A DNA stretch of 7,170 nt from Thermoprotei archaeon (GTDB lineage: Archaea; Thermoproteota; Thermoprotei; QMSL01; B3-G16), in assembly GCA_021158375.1 (NCBI GenBank), contig JAGGUS010000180.1, positions 1 to 7,170 of the forward strand, read 5' to 3'. The position numbers were made by a program, and so were the translations under genes. The first letter of the stretch is position 1. Every line of letters starts with the position of its first letter. The notes beneath the pieces were generated by a model, which was given only the letters and a program-made list of their open reading frames with translations, did no database searches and was not told the DNA's origin. Shown one piece after another: positions 1 through 3,968 of the stretch.

Positions 1-111
1 TAGATCAAGAATTACGATGTCCAAGTTGCTATCGAGTATATCGCTTATAAGAGCTCCATACTCTGGATTAGATATTTTGCATTTGACAGGGTATACTTCT
101 CTATCTTCCAC
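1..111 (-). CDS. 5' end of an unrecognised gene, truncated by the window edge
   Basis: The minus strand is open for 45 codons from an in-frame stop at 138-136 to the left edge, and the translation looks like real protein (VEVEDREVYPVKCKISNP, then EYGALISDILDSNLDIVILD): a charged beta-strand-like start followed by a hydrophobic segment. I place the start at GTG 111-109 because the GAGGT at 126-122 is a reasonable Shine-Dalgarno match 10 bases upstream; the next possible start would lose most of the segment. The residues before the GTG (AEVYVE) also look protein-like, so either an unusual start or an upstream frameshift is possible. An AT-rich TATA-like stretch (AAATTTATCC on the minus strand, about 186-177) lies upstream. 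I do not recognise the family; only 37 residues are visible. The gene is divergent from the toxin-antitoxin pair. Confidence that the strand is coding is moderate, and confidence in the exact start is low. Confidence 0.5.
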   Translation of the reverse strand, partial: MEDREVYPVKCKISNPEYGALISDILDSNLDIVILDL

Positions 112-193
112 CTCTACGTAGACCTCGGCCCGTAATTAACTTAGAGATCTGTAACAATTGGAGCTTCCGGTAATGGATAAATTTCGAGAGAAG

Positions 194-203
194 TATATAA
201 AAT
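194..203 (+). promoter_or_regulatory. TATA box of the vapBC operon
   Basis: TATATAAAAT preceded by purine-rich DNA (a BRE-like GAGAGAAG) is the best TATA box in the first kilobase. Its centre lies about 28-30 bases before the GTG at 227, so transcription is expected to begin at or within a few bases of the start codon. This predicts a leaderless mRNA, consistent with the absence of a Shine-Dalgarno sequence. Confidence 0.65.
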
Positions 204-226
204 TCGAGTTATAATAATTTGACTCG

Positions 227-472
227 GTGAATTTCGTGTACGCAGAAGGTAAGGTCGGCTCAAAAGGGGAACTTTTTCCTCCTAAAAAGATCAGGGAAAA
301 ACTAGGGCTCAATCCTCATACAAGAGTGATCTACAGAGTTGAAGATGGAAGGCTTATAGTAGAGCCTATCCCTAGTCTAGAAGATGTCTTAAGGGAGAGA
401 GCAGAAGTTGAGATAACGCTAGAGGACTTCCATAAGTTTAGAAAAGAGCTATCTAAGAGGGTTGAGCTATGA
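227..472 (+). CDS. vapB: AbrB/SpoVT-family antitoxin (VapB-type)
   Basis: This 81-residue protein has the swapped-hairpin AbrB-like DNA-binding fold at residues 10-48: the VGSKGELFPPKKIREKLGL core, then a stretch ending GRLIVEPI, typical of archaeal VapB and MazE-like antitoxins. Residues 49-81 are charged and helical and should form the tail that covers the toxin active site. Family knowledge indicates that such antitoxins bind their own promoter, often together with the toxin. The start is GTG at 227, chosen because it sits where transcription should begin downstream of the TATA box at 194-203 and because no Shine-Dalgarno is present. The stop overlaps the start of the following PIN-domain gene (ATGA at 469-472), which implies translational coupling. 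Function is assigned from fold pattern and context; the target operator is not visible. Confidence 0.85.
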   Translation: MNFVYAEGKVGSKGELFPPKKIREKLGLNPHTRVIYRVEDGRLIVEPIPSLEDVLRERAEVEITLEDFHKFRKELSKRVEL

Positions 473-933
473 AATTATTACTAGATACTACCTATTTCTT
501 ACCAGCTATAGGGATTTCAATTAAGGACATCCCACAAGATGCTGTTATTAGATTGATCGAAAGCGGATATGAAGTCTACATAAGTGAGATCACGCTCTTT
601 GAGCTTTCAGCTAAAGGTGCTAAGTATGTAGTATCTAGAATGCTCTCTCCTGAAAGAGTACTTAGAGGCCTCAGAGCTATAATTTATGATAACAGGGTAG
701 ATAGAGTACCCATCTACGATACAACTATACTATCGACTGCATTTAAGATAAGAAGCCTCCTAAACGACTTCATAGATTGTTTAATACTATCTTCCGCAAT
801 CAATAAGGCAAATGCCTTGGTAACAGAAGATGATGATATCCTTATGTTATTACATAAGAAGGAGTTTAATAGCATTATTGAAAGACTGAATTCAAAGTTC
901 GAGATAATGACGATTAAGGATCTCATTCATTGA
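469..933 (+). CDS. vapC: PIN-domain ribonuclease toxin (VapC-type)
   Basis: This 154-residue protein has PIN-domain architecture, at the usual VapC length of 130-155. The acidic metal-binding residues appear at D6 (in LLLDT), E45 (in LFELS), D103 (in DFIDCLILSSA) and D121-D123 (in LVTEDDDIL). These would coordinate Mg2+ or Mn2+ for cleavage of RNA, for VapC toxins commonly tRNA or rRNA. The ATG overlaps the antitoxin stop by four bases, so the pair is one operon with coupled translation. The last residues (FEIMTIKDLIH) match the usual final strand and helix of the domain, so the gene looks intact. The RNA target cannot be inferred from sequence. The alternative is a PIN domain in a regulator with no toxic effect, but the AbrB partner makes toxin-antitoxin by far the best reading. 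Confidence 0.88.
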   Translation: MKLLLDTTYFLPAIGISIKDIPQDAVIRLIESGYEVYISEITLFELSAKGAKYVVSRMLSPERVLRGLRAIIYDNRVDRVPIYDTTILSTAFKIRSLLNDFIDCLILSSAINKANALVTEDDDILMLLHKKEFNSIIERLNSKFEIMTIKDLIH

Positions 934-1002
934 ACTTTCATGAGTTAAGGATTATGACTCCTAACTAGCGATAATGATGACATTAAGGTCTTATGTATTG
1001 TC

Positions 1003-1014
1003 TTAAATTTATAG
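1003..1014 (+). promoter_or_regulatory. Possible TATA box of the DUF488 gene remnant
   Basis: TTAAATTTATAG lies about 40 bases before the ATG at 1054, giving a predicted transcription start near 1036 and a short leader. The element is one of several AT-rich candidates in this spacer (934-1053), which otherwise holds no visible gene. Confidence 0.35.
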
Positions 1015-1215
1015 TGAATAGAGTTAATTATCTACTTTACGATGAGTTAAACGATGGCAGATGAAATCTACACAATTGGTCATTCAAATAGGACTTTTGA
1101 AGAGTTCGTTAGGCTTTTAAAACGATATAAGATCGAGTTACTAATCGATATTAGGAGGTATCCAAGCTCTCGATTCAGATGGTTTTGCAGGGATTATCTA
1201 GAAGCCGTAGAAGGT

Positions 1216-1233
1216 TTTTATATGTTTTATATG
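1216..1233 (+). repeat. 9-bp perfect tandem duplication at the DUF488 breakpoint
   Basis: Two adjacent copies of TTTTATATG (1216-1224 and 1225-1233) encode FYM-FYM in the DUF488 frame. They fall exactly where resemblance to DUF488 proteins ends. Each copy also resembles a TATA box, so the repeat may be a scar of the rearrangement, a promoter element, or both. Confidence 0.75.
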
Positions 1234-1252
1234 TTCTCCATGATGCGTTATG

Positions 1253-1260
1253 TTTATATT
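1253..1260 (+). promoter_or_regulatory. TATA-like box before the GC-rich segment
   Basis: TTTATATT sits about 26 bases before 1281-1285, close to where the GC-rich segment begins. Together with the upstream TATA-like tandem repeat, it could promote the candidate RNA on the plus strand. If the RNA really starts at the first hairpin (1270), the upstream repeat copies would not be at ideal spacing either, so the assignment is tentative. Confidence 0.35.
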
Positions 1261-1269
1261 TTTGTTTAG

Positions 1270-1420
1270 GGCATTGTCTTGTGCAGATGTGCCGTCGCCA
1301 TGGGTCGGCGGTGAACGCCTCCCCAATGACGGATGAAACCAGACCGACAGGGGAGGAAAAAGATGAACCGAAGACCACCCATACAAAGAGGCGAACCCGA
1401 TCAGAGAGTGCGAGCTAATA
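1270..1420 (+). ncRNA. Candidate structured non-coding RNA, family unknown
   Basis: Positions 1281-1420 are 56% G+C by direct count (79 of 140), against 30% for 1201-1260 and 23% for 1421-1480. No frame gives a believable protein. Helices readable on the plus strand include GGCAU 1270-1274 with GUGCC 1289-1293, continued by UCU 1277-1279 with AGA 1285-1287; a closing stem AUGGGU 1300-1305 with ACCCAU 1377-1382; hairpin GGCG 1307-1310 with CGCC 1316-1319; and UCCCC 1320-1324 with GGGGA 1350-1354. An alternative or pseudoknot pairing is GUCGG 1304-1308 with CCGAC 1344-1348. The U-G pair in the first hairpin favours the plus strand. In AT-rich hyperthermophiles such GC islands usually mark functional RNAs (established knowledge). 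I tested by eye for tRNA, 5S, SRP, RNase P, box C/D and H/ACA signatures. An ACA at 1383-1385 follows the closing stem directly, but the internal spacing does not fit H/ACA guides. Ends and strand are approximate. Confidence 0.55.
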
Positions 1421-1461
1421 GACATATTTCTAGCGTTTACTTTTAAACTAAACAGAAAAAT

Positions 1462-1470
1462 AAATATATA
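1462..1470 (+). promoter_or_regulatory. TATA box of the L40e gene
   Basis: AAATATATA, preceded by an A-rich tract, predicts transcription to start near 1490-1493. The mRNA leader would then be under 20 bases and would contain the Shine-Dalgarno at 1496-1501 but not the GGAGG at 1484-1488. Confidence 0.55.
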
Positions 1471-1495
1471 GCATATGCGTAAAGGAGGACGATAT

Positions 1496-1501
1496 GGAGG
1501 T
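1496..1501 (+). promoter_or_regulatory. Shine-Dalgarno site of the L40e gene
   Basis: GGAGGT lies 8 bases before the ATG at 1510. An in-frame TAG at 1501-1503 blocks any earlier start, so this site fixes the start of the ribosomal protein. Confidence 0.7.
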
Positions 1502-1509
1502 AGATCAAC

Positions 1510-1665
1510 ATGCCAATAACAGACCCGGAGAAACTCCAGATAGCGATAAGACATACATTTAATGTAATGATTTGCAGAAAGTGTGGAGCAAGAAACCCTC
1601 CTGGTGCGGAGAAGTGCAGACGATGCAGAAGCAAGAACTTACGTTGGAAGAGATATAGGAAGTAG
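1510..1665 (+). CDS. rpl40e: Large-subunit ribosomal protein L40e (eL40)
   Basis: This 51-residue basic protein begins MPITDPEKLQIAIRHTFNVM and carries a zinc ribbon: C22-x2-C25, ten residues, then C36-x2-C39. It ends in an Arg/Lys-rich tail (SKNLRWKRYRK) suited to rRNA contact. In eukaryotes the homologue is made as a fusion to ubiquitin; archaea have the free form of about 50 residues, as here. Zinc binding and a place in the 50S subunit are family knowledge. The start is certain because a stop codon lies three codons upstream and GGAGGT is well placed. The gene stands alone, between the candidate RNA and a convergent metal-cluster gene, with its own TATA box. The 59-base convergent spacer contains T-rich tracts (for example around 1686-1690 and 1711-1715) that could end transcription. 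Function is nearly certain. Confidence 0.93.
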   Translation: MPITDPEKLQIAIRHTFNVMICRKCGARNPPGAEKCRRCRSKNLRWKRYRK

Positions 1666-1724
1666 TACGTTTAGTTGGTAATATCACTCTTTAAGGTATT
1701 AAATTTCATACTTTTATGTCGAAT

Positions 1725-2222
1725 TTAGCTCTTAGACCAGCGTACCTCAGCAAGCGACAAAGCTATATCCTGAGGCAGAGTCCTGGGGTCTGACGTCATC
1801 TTTATGCTAACTACCCCGCTTATTATCTTCCTTAACAAAGTATCCCTAAGACGGGGGCCTCTTCCAAGACCAGGACATTCTTCTAATGCAGCTGGATTTA
1901 TTCTAACTACGAAGAAGCCAGAATGCTCAACAACTTGCAACGGATATACGCTACAGTTCCAAGGGAAGAAGCCATACAGCAGTTTTAATTTACAAAGTCC
2001 ATTTTCATAGAATGGACAGGGCATGCCATATTTTATTTTCATTAATTTAATGCCATTTTTATCTTCATAGAAGTCCTTATAGTTCTTACTTGCAATAAAG
2101 TCAATATCGCTTTTATAAAGTTCTAATTTAAGTCCTCCATTGTATCCAGTACAACATCTTCCGCAGAGCAAACATCTAAAGCGTAGGTTTTTATCGAATT
2201 CAGCTAGGAATAGGAATCTCAC
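1725..2222 (-). CDS. YkgJ-type CxxCxxCC metal-cluster protein
   Basis: This 165-residue protein contains the diagnostic N-terminal motif C17-x2-C20-x2-C23-C24 (FRCLLCGRCCTGY), followed by C69 in GMPCPFYENG, C77 in GLCKL, C90 in PWNCSVYPL, and C116. This is the layout of the putative zinc- or iron-chelating YkgJ/UPF0153 domain family; the cysteines probably hold an Fe-S cluster or metal, but no reaction is established for most members. No membrane segment or signal peptide is seen, so it is probably cytoplasmic. The start is GTG at 2222, preceded by GGATGG-type purine-rich sequence; the nearby upstream ATG is out of frame. The C-terminal 45 residues after the last cysteine are helical and not recognised. 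It follows L6 on the same strand after 179 bases and probably has its own promoter. Family call is secure; molecular function is unknown. Confidence 0.85.
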   Translation of the reverse strand: MRFLFLAEFDKNLRFRCLLCGRCCTGYNGGLKLELYKSDIDFIASKNYKDFYEDKNGIKLMKIKYGMPCPFYENGLCKLKLLYGFFPWNCSVYPLQVVEHSGFFVVRINPAALEECPGLGRGPRLRDTLLRKIISGVVSIKMTSDPRTLPQDIALSLAEVRWSKS

Positions 2223-2263
2223 TAGCCATCCATCCTTATCCTGATTGTAACGATAAAAGTTCG

Positions 2264-2271
2264 TATTATAA
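2264..2271 (-). promoter_or_regulatory. TATA box of the metal-cluster gene
   Basis: On the minus strand TTATAATA (2271-2264) within AGAGTTATAATACG is centred about 45 bases before the GTG at 2222, predicting a start near 2242 and a leader of about 20 bases that includes the GGATGG. The remainder of the 2223-2401 spacer holds only a 16-codon hydrophobic open frame (2402-2352), treated under findings. Confidence 0.45.
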
Positions 2272-2401
2272 CTCTTATTAAAAGTTATCGTTGGTATCTT
2301 AATATTTTCACAGTTTCTAAAATTCCTAAATAGGAGACGCAGGCAAATCGCTCAAATAGTCATAATTTGCAGTAATATAAATACAGCTAATGATGCAAGC
2401 A

Positions 2402-3010
2402 TTATATCTCCTTAACTGCAATGCCTATTATCTCACGCTTATAGGGGTATATGCCGTCAAGTACGCCAGGACCACCGCCACGGCCATGTGGAGAACGCCT
2501 TTGTTTTCCCCTTAACTTAGTCACTTCTCTGATATTGGCAGCAGTCTGAGATACGGCCTGTATATCTATGCCCTCTACTATTACATCGTCACCTTTAACA
2601 TAAACCTTTACGTCCTTTCCTACTATCTTAGCTATTCTAGGAGCTCTTTCACCAAGGAAGTTCTCAATTATAACCTTATCGCCCTCTACTTTTACACTTA
2701 TTGGGAAATGAGCGTAGACTATTTTAAGGTAGTATCTAAAGCCATGTGTAATGCCAAGTATCATGTTCTTTATATGAGAGGCTATAGTTTTTACAACGCT
2801 GTATTCCTTCTTTCTAGCCATGTATACTTCAACTATGACCTTCTTATCCTCAAGACGTATATTAACTGGCGCATGACTGAAGTCCTTTGTAAGTTCGCCT
2901 TTAGGCCCTTTAACAGTTACTCTTTTCCCCTCAACCTTAACTTCAACATTATCGGGTATCTCTACTTCTTCAGCATGATATATTACACGCACTTGAAACA
3001 CCAATACCAA
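2402..3010 (-). CDS. rpl6: Large-subunit ribosomal protein L6 (uL6)
   Basis: This 202-residue protein shows both L6 repeats. The first includes EEVEIPDNVEVKVEGKRVTV and KGPKGELTKDF; the second includes FPISVKVEGDKVIIENFLGE and the signature around GDDVIVEGIDIQAVSQTAANI (140-160). L6 binds 23S rRNA near the GTPase-associated centre, and the C-terminal repeat carries the L6 signature. The C-terminus normally reads RR-V-F-x-DGIY in archaea; here a ten-residue glycine-rich block (SPHGRGGGPG, residues 173-182) sits between RR and VLDGIY. The start is taken at TTG 3010, 10 bases after AAGGAG (3026-3021). GTG at 3001 or 2992 would give the more usual N-terminus (VRVIYHAEEVEIP) and would fit a leaderless transcript. 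The gene is outside its usual S8-L6-L32e neighbourhood, lying 40 bases after the endonuclease-III-like pair. Family certain; start uncertain within seven codons. Confidence 0.95.
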   Translation of the reverse strand: MVLVFQVRVIYHAEEVEIPDNVEVKVEGKRVTVKGPKGELTKDFSHAPVNIRLEDKKVIVEVYMARKKEYSVVKTIASHIKNMILGITHGFRYYLKIVYAHFPISVKVEGDKVIIENFLGERAPRIAKIVGKDVKVYVKGDDVIVEGIDIQAVSQTAANIREVTKLRGKQRRSPHGRGGGPGVLDGIYPYKREIIGIAVKEI

Positions 3011-3020
3011 TCAAGATTTT

Positions 3021-3026
3021 CTCCTT
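3021..3026 (-). promoter_or_regulatory. Shine-Dalgarno site of the L6 gene
   Basis: AAGGAG on the minus strand (3026-3021) lies 10 bases before TTG 3010 and 19 before GTG 3001, which is why the longer start was chosen. It overlaps an AT-rich TATA-like stretch (AATAAATTTTTAA, about 3037-3025), so either readthrough from upstream genes or an independent near-leaderless transcript is possible. Confidence 0.5.
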
Positions 3027-3050
3027 AAAAATTTATTCTCCTATTTTCGC

Positions 3051-3968
3051 TTAACTTGTAGAGGCTAAATAGTATTTGCAAATACCAAAGAGCCAACATT
3101 CATCGCATTTTTTCTTATAGGGCGTACAGAAAACTTCGCCAACATACCTAAGGGTATATAGCTTTGTAGGATCATTAGGAAATAGCGCTTTAGCTATGTT
3201 TTGAAATATTCGATAACGATAACCACCATATCTTGAAGTCTTGAAACGCCTATTGAACAGACCAATACGAACGCCTACGCGTATTATAGAAGGATCCATA
3301 GGGCAGTGAAACTCAGATAAATCAGCATTAGGCCATATCTTAAGGATTTTTGCTAGTAGATACAAATACGTATCAGCAATCCCTATATCCACTATAGGGA
3401 AGCAAAGAAGAGCTAATTGCGCTACTCTATAGGGTGTTGCTCTCTTAATGGCTAGCAATTTACCAAAGTATTTAGCTTTCTTAGCATAGACCTTTTCATC
3501 AATTAACTTGGAGAGATTATCTATCACGAAATCTCGAAGAACGGCACTGAATTTCTTAAAATCATAGAGTGTATTTTTCTCTATTTCCTTTAAGAATAAG
3601 GCGAAAAATCTAATAGTATCTACCAAGTCACTACGTTCATAATCATTAAGCTTTAATAGCTTATTAGTATCCTCAATCGCTGTTTCAAGGAGATTTTCAT
3701 CTATGAATAAAGAGACTTCATCCATATCACCAACATGGCTTATGAGACGCCAAGCCTCGTTCATTACATGGTTTATAGTCATGAGGTGCCAAGCCCACCT
3801 CTTTAGATCAATAATGCTTACTATGAGAGTATGTAATAGTACGCTTTTTATAGGTCTTAATGAGGTAAGCCCTATACTTGCTAAAGCTTTTGTTAAGAAT
3901 TCTTTTGCCTCAAGTTCGTGTTCCTCTATAAGTAGCCTAAGCGGTTTAGTTAACTCCAATGCTATCAC
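3051..3968 (-). CDS. Endonuclease-III-like HhH-GPD paralogue with Fe-S loop (no catalytic Lys)
   Basis: From GTG 3968 the protein has 305 residues. The first 170 are helical and unrecognised. From about residue 180 it lines up with the C-terminal half of endonuclease III: FPIVDIGIAD (190-199) in the place of the helix-hairpin-helix LPGVGRKTAN, PMDPSIIRVGVRIGLF with D225 in the catalytic Asp column, and a final C281-x6-C288-x2-C291-x5-C297, the exact spacing of the family's [4Fe-4S] loop. The hairpin glycines and the catalytic Lys are replaced (Lys column is Gly196), so a canonical glycosylase/lyase is unlikely; DNA or RNA binding remains plausible. The frame extends to GTG 4034, but that would overlap 89 bases of the conserved cysteine region of the upstream gene; GTG 3968 or TTG 3959 (with GGTGAT just upstream) keeps the overlap at 14-23 bases. 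It is probably co-translated with the larger paralogue. Confidence 0.75.
   Translation of the reverse strand: MIALELTKPLRLLIEEHELEAKEFLTKALASIGLTSLRPIKSVLLHTLIVSIIDLKRWAWHLMTINHVMNEAWRLISHVGDMDEVSLFIDENLLETAIEDTNKLLKLNDYERSDLVDTIRFFALFLKEIEKNTLYDFKKFSAVLRDFVIDNLSKLIDEKVYAKKAKYFGKLLAIKRATPYRVAQLALLCFPIVDIGIADTYLYLLAKILKIWPNADLSEFHCPMDPSIIRVGVRIGLFNRRFKTSRYGGYRYRIFQNIAKALFPNDPTKLYTLRYVGEVFCTPYKKKCDECWLFGICKYYLASTS

Larger units (their letters stand above)
1054..1269 (+). pseudogene. Truncated DUF488-family gene (N-terminal third only)
   Basis: The reading frame gives 71 residues. Residues 4-52 match the start of DUF488 proteins: the strand motif EIYTIGHSNRTFEEFVRLLK, then IELLIDIRRYPSSRFRWF and a CRDYLEAV helix. 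DUF488 proteins are usually 120-180 residues, with a later conserved region rich in Cys, Arg and His (of the kind LLCAEK.P..CHR) that is absent in all three forward frames here. After about residue 53 the frame becomes low-complexity (FYMFYMFSMMRYVYIF) and stops. The change coincides with a 9-bp tandem duplication at 1216-1233 and is followed by a GC-rich segment of different composition. The likeliest reading is a gene broken by a rearrangement, although a retained short product cannot be excluded. The biochemical role of DUF488 is not well established. The ATG lacks a clear Shine-Dalgarno. Confidence 0.75.

Noticed and set aside
944..965. Imperfect inverted repeat GTTA-A-GGA / TCC-TAAC after vapC
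   Set aside because: It has a bulge, only seven pairs and no T-run after it, and archaeal termination relies mainly on T-rich tracts; too weak to call a terminator.
1179..1418. 79-codon plus-strand open frame across the GC-rich segment
   Set aside because: The translation starts in the middle of DUF488 in another frame, has no recognisable domain and shows patchy composition; the open frame is explained by GC-rich non-coding DNA.
1281..1420. RNase P RNA, SRP RNA, 5S rRNA, tRNA or box C/D guide
   Set aside because: GGGGAGGAAA resembles an RNase P word and GATGA words resemble C boxes, but the remaining conserved blocks, D boxes and closing stems are missing; no family can be assigned.
1198..1554. 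118-codon minus-strand open frame opposite the RNA candidate and L40e
   Set aside because: It crosses the L40e gene and its promoter, and gives a low-plausibility protein rich in His, Ser and Pro; judged a shadow.
2708..3028. 106-codon plus-strand open frame opposite L6
   Set aside because: It lies wholly antisense to the conserved L6 gene and has no recognisable features.
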